Origin: Lampris incognitus | Taxonomy: Eukaryota > Chordata > Actinopteri > Lampriformes > Lampridae | NCBI RefSeq assembly: GCF_029633865.1 | Contig: NC_079213.1 | Span: 84,702,803 to 84,766,802, forward strand | DNA: 64,000 nt | Reading direction: 5' to 3' | Part shown: positions 30,484 to 45,634 of the stretch, one piece after another | How positions within the stretch are numbered: position 1 is the stretch's first letter | Layout of the letters: each line of letters starts with the position of its first letter | Translations under genes and position numbers: made by a program | Notes under the pieces: model-generated | What the model was told of the DNA's origin: nothing | The model's database searches: none | What the model saw: only the letters and a program-made list of their open reading frames with translations

Positions 30484-30600
30484 GTTTATTAGCCAGCCTA
30501 CAATCCTCGCCTGAGGCCTTACGTAATAAAGTCAGAGAGCCCGCCCCCTTCATAGCGTGCGAGTAGTGCAAATAGACTGCAACTCCGCACGAGCTCAACA
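30484..30600 (+). promoter_or_regulatory. arrdc2: Candidate promoter for arrdc2 exon 1b
   Basis: In order: a forkhead-type TGTTTAT (30484-30490), a perfect palindromic TTACGTAA (30519-30526, the D-box / PAR-bZIP / NFIL3 consensus), and a GC box CCCGCCCCC (near 30540). The 5'UTR and exon 1b ATG at 30733 follow. Such sites fit what is known of alpha-arrestin genes responding to FOXO and to daily rhythms, but binding and the start site are inferred. Confidence 0.5.
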
Positions 30601-30732
30601 GTTTTGTTTTTGCGATCGCACGCGGAGGAACGGAAGATCAACGGAAACTTTAATAAAAACCATCACCTTTTTTTGACAACTTTACCAAAGAAGCAAGAAA
30701 GGCAACTCGACATAGAAGTCTCGCTGGAAATA

Positions 30733-33928
<3,196 letters not shown>

Positions 33929-35375
33929 ACCATGAGCCCCACCTAAGCGTCGAGTGACGGCCTGTTTTGAATTTAAACAAAAAGCAACCAAGGGATTTGT
34001 CTTCTCCTGGATTACTTCTTTCCAAAATAATGGCACTTGGTCCCGCCTGGTGTCCCAGTCAGGGACTGGAGCGCCATCGAGAAGTTGGAAGAGAAGGTGC
34101 TCACAGGAACTGTCTTGTTTGGGGAGGACCCCCACCCTCACCTACTCTCACAAGCTGCCTTCTTTCAATCCAGAGACAGAGGGGGGATGTATTATTAAAA
34201 TGGGGTGACTTCTCCATATTAGTTCCTGTTCTCCCCATGTGATTCTGATTCTGGATGAAGAAAGCCACTAATACCTCCCAATCAACAACTTTCTGCCCCC
34301 CTCATCTGACGTGGTTTTAGTTTTGATGAGTTTGGGAAATACTGGTGGGGGAGGGGAGGTCTCTAGATATTTATAAGGCAGTTGGAAATTGCAGAAGGTA
34401 TTTCAGAAGTTTGAAACTTGCTTTTTGTCTGTCGTTTTTACAGTTGCTTGGTGCTCACTTGAGCAAATAATCCTCTATGAAAGGTTCAAAGAAAGAGGTG
34501 CAACTGTTGTCTGAAACAACCAACTACCCTTAGCCTGGCAACATGGCAGATATTTAAACCTACCCTCTTACGTGTTTTGACTTGAGTGGTACACCTATGA
34601 CCCCTATGACAACTTCTACTGTTACTCAAACCAATGTTAAGCACATATCTAATGTCGGAGAGGAGCAGAATGGTCCAGTCAGCAGGTGTTATTGTAAGGG
34701 AGATGGGGGGAGATAAAAAAGGGAAAAATACACGAGCCTTAATCATCTTTAGACCAAGTGTTGATTGCACGTGAGGGTGACAGATCGGTTCTCACTGAGG
34801 AGTTAAGTGTTCAGAGGAAGAAAAAAGAACAAACAGTTGAATTCTTTGCATGTGGAGGAACCTGAAGACACAAGTTGGTGTTATGTTGTATGCCGTGCCT
34901 ACAGCACTGGTAATTGACGAGAACAATGGCATAAGAGGATAAAAAAAGTTTGTGTTTGAGGCTGCACAAGGCTTGTAGATGAGCTCTCCTTGCCGCTGTA
35001 GAAGAGGAGGAGCAGAGACTTCTGAGCCATGTGGTTTGAACATTTGATTGAAGCCAGATGCCTCGGTCTTGTTTTGTGAGGCTCGACCAGAACAGTCGGC
35101 TCAGTGTTGCATTAAGCCTTAAGCCAGCGATGCCACTTTAAAACATATAGACTAGAAAGGAAAAAAAAAAACATTCCACTAAGCAACGGAGGACAACGGT
35201 TTATCCTCACTTCCAAATATAGCGCGTAGTAGGAATGATGCCTTCAGGGTCAGCAAGTGCTACTTTGGTGGCATATGACAAATATGAATGTATTTTATAC
35301 AAATGCAATTGTTGATTCCTCAAGTTTGCCAAAGTTTTGTAATTTTTTTTTCTAATAAAAAAAAAAAAGTACGCA
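33929..35375 (+). other. arrdc2: 3'UTR of arrdc2
   Basis: The sequence from the stop codon to AATAAA at 35354-35359 is unbroken by recognisable repeats and ends in an A-rich run. A 1.4-kb 3'UTR is typical for this gene family. I identify no specific regulatory sites. Confidence 0.6.
35354..35359 (+). promoter_or_regulatory. arrdc2: poly(A) signal of arrdc2
   Basis: AATAAA preceded by a T-run and followed by a run of A. It is the best signal downstream of the stop at 33926-33928; the exact cleavage site is unknown. Confidence 0.6.
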
Positions 35376-36640
<1,265 letters not shown>

Positions 36641-36649
36641 AGAATTATT

Positions 36650-36732
36650 GTTGCTGTAAAGCCCCTTGAGGCAAATTTGTAATTTGTGATATTGGGCTAT
36701 ACAAATAAAATTGACTTGACTTGACTTGACTA
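36650..36732 (+). repeat. Shared LINE/SINE 3' tail with TTGAC repeats
   Basis: 'gctgtaaagccccttgaggc', 'ttgtgatattgggctataca', then TTGAC repeats. Nearly identical to 51568-51652. Confidence 0.75.
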
Positions 36733-38350
36733 TTGTAAAAACAGAGAGGAGTGTTACCGAATCCCTTGCCTCATCTACTACCCTTTTAAAATTACATTAG
36801 TTTGTGCTTTGTCTAGATTCGTCTAGGTTTCTTGACCCAATTAAGCAAAAAGTTGAGGAAGTACAATGGGAAATTTGCTGAGAGAAAAAAAAACATAGAG
36901 GACATTGACTCTGTTTGAACCTGTATTAATTTATGCTATTGCAACTGCTAACCTTCTTGAGGGCCAAACGGAAAAATGAAAAATAAATAAACCTTAGACA
37001 ACACAACACAGATATAATGATAAACAGTAAATATGCCCCAAATGACAGCAAAGCATCAAGCAGAAAAAGTCTTTTTTAATCAAATAGCATAATAATAATT
37101 TAAAAAAAACAATAAAACACAATGCATGTGAAGGTTTTTGACGTAGAAGATTAAGATATTAACTATGCAATATTAATTCATACCACTTGATCTTGACGAT
37201 AGGTGCTCTGAAACAGCTGTGTCCTGTTGGACCTAATTTTGCTGTATGCTGGAGTTTTAAACTTGGTTGCTCATTCAAAAAAGAAAAAACTTAAACACTT
37301 CCTTCGTTTCTTCCCTCAGAGAGACAGACAGAGATGAATGCCTTCTCTGAGGTACGACTTCAAATAATGCTGCCTTTGACCATCAGCCATGTTTCTCTCT
37401 GAAGTTTTTGTGCAAAGTGCCTGATTAAATTATCATTAATCACATGAATTTAGACCAACACACAGACAGTGACAGTCTCTAATGAAATGTTTTCTACAAG
37501 TCATAACTGGTGCAGCGGTGCAGCATGCACAGCCACCAAGTGTATTTAAGAAAGGCAACAAATTACAGGGTGATGGTGTGACACACAAATACAGGCCAGA
37601 GAGTCTGTCTGAGTGAGTGTGTGTGTGTGTTTGTGAGGGGAAGGTGGTGGGGCATTGGCTCCTCAACACTATCAATTGCAGGGCAAACTCCGGCTTTCAT
37701 GACAGCGTTTTGGGCCGACCGGATAAGATATGGTTATCATGATGATTATGGTTATGATTATGATTATGAATGTTTCGAGCCAGTTCTGTGGCACAGGGAT
37801 TCAAGAGACCGAACCGTTTCCTGCAACGGACTAAGTGCCCGTCAGCAGCTATGTGCCCTGCCCATGTGTCCTTGAGCAAAGCATTGTACCCCCTCTTGCT
37901 CACTATCAGCTGGTTTTCTTTGTCTTCTTTAAAACATAGTTAAACTTGAATTTATAAGTTGCTCTGCTGAAACAGTGTTGGCGAATTTGACTGGCGCCTA
38001 CATGGTGTGTGGATTTGAAGGTCAGCCTTAATGAGGCCACTTCTCATTCCTATATAATTACATTTACGTTTACAGTGGACTGGTTGTTAAAAAGGACTGC
38101 TTTGTGTATGTCAATGTCAATGATGTTGAACATGGGAATAACATCCCTGTTAACAGAGTTAATGTAGGGAAACTCGGGATATAAATATGGATTCTTGTCA
38201 CCAGTGATGGTAGCACTGCCTCGGGGATTTCTGGATTTCATATGAACTTTGTTAACAGTGGCTGATTAGTCACCGTTGAGTCTTGGTTACCTGTGTTTGA
38301 ACCTTGGCAGATTATCCTAATGATTGGTGTGAGTCAAGAAAGCCACTTTA
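36733..38350. other. Intergenic spacer, nothing recognised
   Basis: No supported gene. It contains a short GATTAT-type run near 37740-37770 and scattered A/T runs. Confidence 0.4.
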
Positions 38351-38351
38351 G

Positions 38352-39165
38352 AAAGAAAGAATCAGGAATCAGGAACACTTTGTCATTTCATTTCTTTCTT
38401 TTCATTTATTTCCATACATGAAATGAAATGAAATATTGTTTTCCCCAGCCCACAGCAGTGCAACACAAAGACAAAAACACATATCCAAAAACTACAAGAA
38501 CTTCAAGAATACACATACTAACTAGCACATACATCTATCCAAACTAAAAAAAAAAAACTCTGTCCAAGGGAAACAACGCCAGCCAGGATGACTGTCGGAA
38601 CTGTCGGTCTACATGGGCTAGCAGTTAGCTTAGCCTGCCCCACTTCCGTGTCCTGTCAGACCGCCCTCAGTGCTTCCTCCTCAGGCGCAGCTCCATGCAG
38701 GGGCCGGGGTCCTCGGGCCCAACGGATGCACACACCAGGCTCCCCCAGCTGATCCAACACTAGCTCTCCCAGCCAGACACCATTGACACACCTCCCCACA
38801 CTCTACACGACAACACCAAAAACCCCACAGTCAACACTAGGCGAGGTCGTCGCCAGACCACCCTCGCTGTTAACGGAACTACCGGTCTGCATGGGCTAGC
38901 AGTTAGCTTAGCCTGCACTGCTTCCGCGTCCTGTCAGACCGCCCTTGGTGTTACCTCTTTGGGCACAGCTTCAGGCAGGGCCGTGGTCCCTGGGCCCACA
39001 AGATGCCGCAGACCAAGCTCTCCCAGCCGATTCATCACCAGCTCCCCCAGCCATCAAACAAAGACAAAACGTAAACGCAGACGTGAACAAAAACACTGCA
39101 TGGGCGGTCCTGGGTGAGGCCGCTGCAAATGTGAATTCACGCTGCCATCTTCCCACACCGGAAGC
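38352..39165 (-). repeat. LINE-derived non-autonomous repeat with internal duplication
   Basis: On the minus strand it begins with a 'gggaagatggcagc' 5' end typical of LINE leaders and finishes with 'aagtgttcctgattcctg'. A related shorter copy is at 57304-57835. In this copy a block of about 278 bp is duplicated: compare 38613 and 38891, both 'atgggctagcagttagctta'. No reverse transcriptase is retained. Confidence 0.65.
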
Positions 39166-39170
39166 AAAAA

Positions 39171-39505
39171 AAGCCACTTTATTTCGTTATTGTACAGGTT
39201 ACAATTAAAGTGTTCTCTACATTTAACCCATCCTATTGTATAGGAGCAGTGGGCAGCTGCAGCACACAGGGACCAACTCCACTTCTTCTTTCCATTGCCT
39301 TGCTCAGGGGCACAGACAGGAGTATTAACCCTAACATGCATGTCTTTTTGATGATGGGAGGAAACTGGAGCACCCGCAGGAAACCCACGCACATGGGGAG
39401 AACATGCAAACTCCACACAGAAAGGACCTGGTACGGCCTGGGGTTCGAATCCAGGGCCTTCTTGCTATGAGGCAACAGTGCTAACCATTGGGCCACCTTG
39501 CTGCC
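39171..39505 (-). repeat. tRNA-derived SINE, second family, minus strand
   Basis: On the minus strand a tRNA-like head ('agcaaggtggcccaatggtt', box B GATTCGAACC near 39440-39452) is followed by a body containing the complement of 'gaggaaactggagcacccgc' and a 3' end in 'aaataaagtggc'-type sequence. A closely similar copy lies at 61725-62061. This is a common fish SINE type. Confidence 0.8.
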
Positions 39506-39603
39506 CTACAACAAGAGTTCAGTTTCAGAAAGAGATTTCTCCAGCAGATCTGAACAATTGGACAATACAGTGTTGTTAGGGAGGACAATATTTATGAGGA
39601 TAG

Positions 39604-39810
39604 TGTAGAGGAGCTCAAGCAGGAGTCGTGACAACTTTCTCTTTCGGCTACAAAACGTGCACCATTTATTCCTTCCACCATTACAACAACAACAAACAAC
39701 CCGCGCAGCGGAAGTGTGTCACTGTAAACCCGAACCGAGGAAACAGCAGCTGTAAACTAACGTTCCTACTAGCTCAATAAGGGGAATTATGTAGCCCCAT
39801 AACCACTACA
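39604..39810 (-). repeat. LTR of Gypsy element A (3' LTR in element orientation)
   Basis: 207 bp, bounded by TG...CA (TGTAGAGGAG to AACCACTACA on the plus strand). It differs at only two positions from the LTR at 51210-51414. Flanked on its outer side by ATAG (39600-39603), matching ATAG at 51415-51418. A purine-rich tract (GGGGGGACGTG on the minus strand) adjoins its inner end, as expected for the polypurine tract next to a 3' LTR. Confidence 0.9.
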
Positions 39811-39831
39811 CACGTCCCCCCAGAATTCGCC

Positions 39832-42800
39832 TTAATACAAAAAGTCAGTGTGGCGAGGGGGGCGGATCTCTCTGCCCCCACGGCTCCGCTGAACAGGAGC
39901 TGGGGGCTGGTTAACCGCAGGCAAAGCAGCAGAGTCCTCACAGCTGGACCGGGGAAAGGGAGGGGCTGGGGGCAGAGCTGGGGGGCGCCCCCGCCATGGG
40001 GGCAGGGCAAGACCAACAGGGCGGTTTAAGTCCAGGTGAGCAGGCTTGAGGCGGTCCACAGAAACCCGCTCCAGCCTGCTGCCAACCTCCACCACAAAGT
40101 GCTTATCTCCAGTGTCCCGTACCCGAAATGGGCCGTCGTAGGGTGGCTGCAGGGGACCGCGGTGCGCGTCGTGACGGATGAAAACATACTCCGCCGACCG
40201 CAGCTCCATGGGGACATAGGACTGAGAGCCGCCATGCTGAGAAGTGGAGACCGGTGCAAAAGCCCTGGCTTCCTCCTGCAGCGCAGTCCGTTGGCATCTG
40301 GCGGACCAGGGAGCTGTGGCGGTGGGAAGGAAATCCCCCGGGACCCGAAGTGGCTGTCCGTAGACCAGTTCGGCGGATGAGGACTGGAGGTCCTCCTTGG
40401 GAGCCGTCCTGAGCCCAAGCATGACCCAAGGCAGTTTGTCGACCCAGCGGTCGTCCTTGAGGGTAGCCCGCAATGCGGCCTTCATTGAGCGATGGAACCT
40501 CTCGACCAATCCATACGCCTGAGGGTGATATGCTGTGGTGCGATGGAGCCTCACCCCTAAACCCGCGGCGATCTCCTCCCAGAGCGCTGACGTGAATTGC
40601 GGCCCTCTGTCCGAGGAGAGGTCAGATGGGGTGCCAAAGCGGGCGACCCAGGTTCCGATGAACGCTCGGGCAACCTCAGGCGCTGTCGTGGATGAAAGCG
40701 GGACGGCCTCTGGCCATCGCGTGGTCCTGTCGACCATGGTGAGCAGGTATGTGAAACCACGGGAGGGGGGTAGGGGGCCTACCAGGTCCCCATTCACGTG
40801 GTCGAACCTCCTCTCAGGTACCGTGAAAGGTATCAGGGGCGCTTTGACGTGCCGGAGCACTTTGGAACGTTGGCACTCCACACAGGTGTCAGCCCAGTCC
40901 CTCACATCCTTTTTGAGTCCATGCCAGACAAACTTTGCCGCCACCAACCTCTGTGAAGGCTTTCTGCCAGGGTGAGACAGCCCATGGACTGCGTCGAAGA
41001 CCCGTCGCCTCCAAGCAGTCGGAACGACTGGTCGGGGCTGACCCGTAGAGACGTCGCACAGGAGCATGGCGCCGGCGTCGTCGAAAGCCACATCCTCCAA
41101 CTGCAGCCCTGTGTCGGTGGTCCTGCATGCCTGCACGCCTGGGTCGGTGGCCTGGTCAGCTGCCATCCGGCTGTAGTCGAGTCCCAAATGGGCGGCACCA
41201 GCGATGGCCCTGGAGAGACAGTCAGCGACCGGGTTGGACTTCCCAGCGACATGCCTCACGTTGGTGGTAAACTCTGAGATGTAGGCCAACTGTCGCTGCT
41301 GGCGGGCTGACCACGGCTCTGCCACCTTGGCCATCGTGAACACCAGCGGTTTGTGACCGACGAAAGCCGTGAACTGACGGCCCTCCAGTAGGAAAGGAAA
41401 GTGGCTAACAGCGAGGAAAAGGCCAAGCAGCTCACGATCAAAGGTGCTGTATTTGCGCTCTCTCAGGTTCAACTGCCGACTGAAGAAGGCAAGCAGCTGC
41501 CACGCACCGCTCACCCACTGCTCATAAACCGCGCCGACAGCGTAGTCCAAAGCATCCGTCGTGATGGCAATGGGCGCTCCAGACACAGGGTGTGCCAGCA
41601 TCGCCGCGTCAGCCAGGGCGGCCTTCACATCCTTAAAAGCCGTGTCCCTCTCTGCAGACCAGTCCACAGCGTGTTTGGGGGCTGTGCCCTTCCGAGCCTC
41701 ATATAGGGGGCGGAGGAGATCTGCAGCCTGGGGGATAAACCGGTGATAGAAGGACACCATACCAATGAACTCCCGGAGGGACTGGGCCGTGTGTGGGTGT
41801 GGAAAGTCTGCAAAGGCCTCCACCTTAGATGGAAGCGGGGCCGCCCCGTCCTTGGTGACCCGGTGGCCCAGGAAGTCGATGGTGCTCAGACCAAACTGGC
41901 ATTTGGCAGGGTTAACTATCAACCCGTGCAGACTGAGTCTCTCGAAAAGGGCTCTGAGGCGGGACAAGTGCTCGGACACGGAGGTGCTAGCGACCAGGAT
42001 GTCATCCAGGTACACAAAGAGGAAAGGCAGGACCCGCAACACTGAGTCCATGAGGTGTTGGAAGGACTGCGCGGCGTTCTTAAGCCCAAACGGCATGCGC
42101 AGGAACTCAAACAGTCCGAACGGAGTTGTCACAGCCGTTTTGGGGACATCAGCAGGATGGACGGGCACCTGGTGGTATCCACGGACGAGGTCCACCTTGG
42201 AAAAGATCACTTTCCCAGCCAGGTGGGCGGAGAAATCTTGGATGTGAGGGACCGGGTAGCGGTCCGGTGTTGTTGCGTCATTGAGCCGACGGTAGTCACC
42301 ACATGGACGCCACCCACCGCCAGGCACTATGTGGAGGGGTGAAGCCCACGGGCTGCTGGTGCGACGGATGATGCCGAGGCGCTCCATGTTCTCAAACTCC
42401 GCCTTGGCGACAGAGAGCTTGGTCGGGTCGAGGCGCCGAGCTCGGGCGTGCACCGGCGGGCCGGTGGTGACGATGTGGTGCTCAACCCCATGTTTGGTCG
42501 TAGATGACGAGAATGTGGGCTGAGTGAGGTCAGGGAACTCGGAGAGAAGATGGAGAAACACGTCCTCATTGGAGAGCATGCTGGACAGCCTGACGGAGCC
42601 TGTATCGCTGAGTGCACACGCGTGTGAAGCGAAGGTGACAGCGTCAATCAGGCGTCGATTCCTGACGTCCACCAGCAGCCCGTGAGCACAAAGGAAATCT
42701 GCACCGAGGAGGGGAAATGCCACGTCGGCGGTGACAAAATCCCAGCTGAACCGCTGTCCGTTAAAACACATGTCAATGTGCCTCGTGCCGTACGCACGGA

Positions 42801-43071
42801 TAGAGCTGCCGTTAGCAGCTTCCATGGGAGGGCCGTTAGCGCCCGACAGGGCGTCCACACTCGATGCAGGTACGACACTCCTCTGCGCCCCAGTGTCGCA
42901 TAGGAAACGCCGCCCCGAGATGGAGTCTCGCAGGAAAAGTAGCCTGTTGTCCTCCATGCCGACGCCCATGGCCACTAGTGAGCGCCGGCCTTGGCGTTTC
43001 CCGACGAGCTGAAATTGCACGGGGAGGTGCACTTTTTCGCCTTGGCCCCGAACTTTGCATGGTAAAAGCAC
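39832..43071 (-). CDS. Pol polyprotein of Ty3/Gypsy element A
   Basis: 1079 aa, uninterrupted. Aspartic protease DTGA at residues 59-62; reverse transcriptase with [12 protein letters not shown] (Asp294) and YLDD (354-357); RNase H ([15 protein letters not shown]); integrase with an HHCC-like zinc region (HGLSHPGRK...CVECQ) and a DDE core ([23 protein letters not shown]). The PR-RT-RH-IN order defines Ty3/Gypsy. The motif [11 protein letters not shown] has Tyr where Asn is usual. Pol overlaps gag and lies in the -1 frame relative to it, implying frameshift expression. The gene is open, but the element lacks its gag start, so it is not a complete autonomous copy. The gag finger type suggests the CsRn1-like group. 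Confidence 0.93.
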   Translation of the reverse strand: MLLPCKVRGQGEKVHLPVQFQLVGKRQGRRSLVAMGVGMEDNRLLFLRDSISGRRFLCDTGAQRSVVPASSVDALSGANGPPMEAANGSSIRAYGTRHIDMCFNGQRFSWDFVTADVAFPLLGADFLCAHGLLVDVRNRRLIDAVTFASHACALSDTGSVRLSSMLSNEDVFLHLLSEFPDLTQPTFSSSTTKHGVEHHIVTTGPPVHARARRLDPTKLSVAKAEFENMERLGIIRRTSSPWASPLHIVPGGGWRPCGDYRRLNDATTPDRYPVPHIQDFSAHLAGKVIFSKVDLVRGYHQVPVHPADVPKTAVTTPFGLFEFLRMPFGLKNAAQSFQHLMDSVLRVLPFLFVYLDDILVASTSVSEHLSRLRALFERLSLHGLIVNPAKCQFGLSTIDFLGHRVTKDGAAPLPSKVEAFADFPHPHTAQSLREFIGMVSFYHRFIPQAADLLRPLYEARKGTAPKHAVDWSAERDTAFKDVKAALADAAMLAHPVSGAPIAITTDALDYAVGAVYEQWVSGAWQLLAFFSRQLNLRERKYSTFDRELLGLFLAVSHFPFLLEGRQFTAFVGHKPLVFTMAKVAEPWSARQQRQLAYISEFTTNVRHVAGKSNPVADCLSRAIAGAAHLGLDYSRMAADQATDPGVQACRTTDTGLQLEDVAFDDAGAMLLCDVSTGQPRPVVPTAWRRRVFDAVHGLSHPGRKPSQRLVAAKFVWHGLKKDVRDWADTCVECQRSKVLRHVKAPLIPFTVPERRFDHVNGDLVGPLPPSRGFTYLLTMVDRTTRWPEAVPLSSTTAPEVARAFIGTWVARFGTPSDLSSDRGPQFTSALWEEIAAGLGVRLHRTTAYHPQAYGLVERFHRSMKAALRATLKDDRWVDKLPWVMLGLRTAPKEDLQSSSAELVYGQPLRVPGDFLPTATAPWSARCQRTALQEEARAFAPVSTSQHGGSQSYVPMELRSAEYVFIRHDAHRGPLQPPYDGPFRVRDTGDKHFVVEVGSRLERVSVDRLKPAHLDLNRPVGLALPPWRGRPPALPPAPPFPRSSCEDSAALPAVNQPPAPVQRSRGGREIRPPRHTDFLY

Positions 43072-43503
43072 AGGCCGGGCTCCTGTCGCCGACCGGGGGT
43101 TGCCGCGGCGACCACCATGGAGTCACCAGGTGGTGGCGTGTGGGGGTGGGCAGGGGTGAGCGCGGACGCGCAGTGCTGCTGTTGGCTGGCCAAGAAGAAC
43201 TTGTCAGCTTCTTCAGCTAGCTTGCGGCAATCGGTAATGCTGGTGTTAGCCAAAGCGGTCCGCACCTGAGCAGGCAGTTGTCGCAGAAACAGTTGTACTA
43301 AGAGGAAATCAGGTGTGTGCGCCGGTCCCAGCAGATTCAGCATTTTGTCCATGAGCTCGGATGGCTTGCTGTCACCCAAGCCTTGCAGAGAAAAGAGACG
43401 GTGGGCCCTCTCGGCGTCGGAAAGTTCAAAAATCTTCAAGAGGTGGTCTTTGAGCCCCTTGTATTTGTCTCTCGCCGGAGGATTTGTAAGGAGACTCACC
43501 ACT
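42975..43503 (-). pseudogene. C-terminal gag remnant of element A
   Basis: It begins abruptly at the junction with element B's LTR. The frame reads VSLLTNPPARDKYKGLKDHL onward and includes a zinc-finger-like [18 protein letters not shown], with spacing C-x2-H-x9-C-x3-C. That CHCC pattern differs from the usual CCHC knuckle and is known from CsRn1-type Gypsy elements. The N-terminal part of gag is missing. An open frame of 208 codons reaches 43601, but its first 33 or so residues are the antisense of element B's LTR, not gag. Confidence 0.8.
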
Positions 43504-43619
43504 CCCCACAACACCTGGGGCCCCACCCAAAATGGAACACAACGCAGAGCTAACGATGAGAGTGACGGGCGTGCAGCAGGCTGACCAGCATAGAACACCA
43601 TAGGACTGCCCCCGTTACA
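43504..43619 (+). repeat. Truncated 5' LTR of Gypsy element B
   Basis: 116 bp matching the last 116 bases of the 3' LTR (51094-51209) with a single difference. The first 614 bases of the expected 730-bp LTR are missing; minus-strand gag of element A lies directly to the left. The end GTTACA is followed at 43620 by the primer-binding region. Confidence 0.88.
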
Positions 43620-43637
43620 TTGGTGCCGTGACCCTCC
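43620..43637 (+). promoter_or_regulatory. Probable primer-binding site of element B
   Basis: TTGGTGCCGTGACCC immediately after the LTR end looks like the complement of a tRNA 3' end plus linker, as used to prime minus-strand DNA synthesis. I cannot assign the tRNA with certainty. Confidence 0.6.
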
Positions 43638-44084
43638 TGGATCCTGAGAGCGACATCAGTTGCTCGCCGCGGGAGGCTGCTGTCGTCATCAAGCCCCAGA
43701 CGTCCTCAGGTATTTCTATAGACTGTACACACACTCATGTTACAGTGGACTGGAGTTGAGCTGTGTGGACACTGGACAGTCATAGCTGTGGTTACCATGG
43801 ACTGGGCTTGTGAACAGGACATTTGTATATATTGAAGGAAGAAAAACACACGGAAAAAAAAAGGAAAAAAAGTTAATGTTGATGTGATTGAAGGACTCGT
43901 GTGAATAATCTATTGATGTAAACTACTAGATATGTGCATATGTGATTCATCTATTGGTGAATTTGTTGATTGTATGTGATTGTTTCAATCTCTTAGTGCT
44001 TTCTAGATTCAATTATTTAAATGAATTGAGCTTTTCACTTTTTTATTTTATTTTTTATTTTATCTGAGTGTTAGACGTAGGAAC

Positions 44085-45634
44085 ATGGCAGAGGGTGGTT
44101 CGTACGTAGGTGGGGGTAACATTGCTGATCAGGATCTTTTGGATCGCCAGTGTGCTATGGAGAGGGGGTACCAGTTAGATGTGGGTGGGGGTTTACGGCT
44201 AGGTGTAGGTAGGAGTTTCGGGCAGCTCTTAGAGGGCGGGGAACCAGACACCAGAGCACCAGGACCTAGAGACCCGACCACATTTAGCACTCCTCAGTTC
44301 ACCTCCACACGCTATGTAGAACGGGCCAGGCCAGGTATCAGCGAAGGGGCTGTGCTGGGTAACAGCGAGCAGCCAGTGGGTGAGTTAGCCATGCTCATTA
44401 CTCAGTTAGCAGAGAAGATAGGAGAGTCAATCACTGCTAAGCTGCAGGAAACACAAATGCTTAGAAACACACACACAGACAGTGCTAGGTCTGCTGAACA
44501 GCGTTCGGAGACAGTGCCTAGTGTTAGAGTAGTAGTGTTAGAGTAGTAATGCAGACAGACGCTAGGGAGCCTCCTATTTTCAGGGGCGATAGCTCTGATA
44601 AGTTTACAGTTCATGAGTGGGAGAGCCTTATGACTTTGTATTTGAGGAAGCGAGCCATTCCAGTTAGTGAGCAGTCACATGAGATTCTAGCTAAGCTTAT
44701 GGGGAAAGCAGGGGACGTGGTGAGGATAAAGCTGCGCAACACATCTGTCGACCACATAGCGAACCCCCACATTATTTTTGATGTACTGAAGCAACACTTT
44801 AGTGACCTCACATACTCGAGCATGCCCCTGGCGGACTTTTACAGTACGCTGCCCAAGCCAGGTGAGGACGCTATGGAGTATTGGATTAGGCTTAATAAGA
44901 CAGTGGAGGTGGCTGACGAATGCTTGAAGTGGCAGGGCCGTAGTATTGAAGAGCCAAGCCACGAGGTAAGCATGATGTTTATCAAACACTGTCCAGATCA
45001 GTCTCTTGCCAATGTTTTTAAGTTCAAGTCCGCAGGGAGATGGTCTGCTAGTGAGATCCAAGAGAGGCTTGATGAGCACATGCTGGAGAGGAAGTCCCGT
45101 GTTGCTGCAGGTGGACAACGTGAAGCAGGCGCGGTAGAGCGTAGGTTCCATTCACAGGTTCATGTCCCTGTAGTCGACGTGGCTCCCGACTTGAACACGA
45201 CCGTGCCGGTGGTGCCATCTCCCGTCCCGGCTCATGCGTCATCTCCTACACCATTTTGTGCAAGGTCTCCTACACCGTCTCCTGCACCTGTCTCTGGCGG
45301 TGATGACTATATGAGGAGTTTGGTGAGCTTGCTAGACCGTTTGGTCACAATGCAGACTCAGGTTCCAGTTAGCGCTGCAGTCCGGACACCGACGCAGACT
45401 CAACCGCCAGCTAGCGCCGCAGGGCAGGTGCCAGACGCACCGCAGCGGTTGTGCGGGGTTTGTAAGTCTCCGGATCACTCCACATTTTCCCACTGCAGCC
45501 GGGAGAACCGATGTATAAACTGTTTGTCTCCTGGTCATTGGAAGAGGGACTATCCTCACCCTCAGCCGCCCAACCAGCTCCGTTCTCAGCCTGGTGGAAG
45601 AGCTGGTCATCAGTCTCGTCCGTTAAACTACTAA
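44085..45634 (+). pseudogene. Gag of Gypsy element B, frame broken
   Basis: Two frames: 44085-44546 (153 aa, starts MAEGGSYVGGGNI) and 44549-45634 (361 aa, with FRGDSSDKFTVHEWESLM and a capsid-like region). The break coincides with a perfect 14-bp tandem duplication (44520-44533 and 44534-44547), which shifts the frame by two and creates the stop. Near the C-terminus a first Cys/His cluster is CGVCKSPDHSTFSHC. The second knuckle is CINCLSPGHWKRDY, where the final Cys is Tyr. Pol overlaps the end in the -1 frame. Confidence 0.88.

Noticed and set aside
39832-43071. Plus-strand open frames of 60-160 codons opposite the element A pol gene
   Set aside because: They are shadows of the GC-rich 1079-codon pol frame, with no domains of their own.
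43504-43601. N-terminal part of the 208-codon minus-strand frame as gag
   Set aside because: This is the antisense of element B's LTR and occurs identically at 51094-51209, so it is a chance fusion at the junction.
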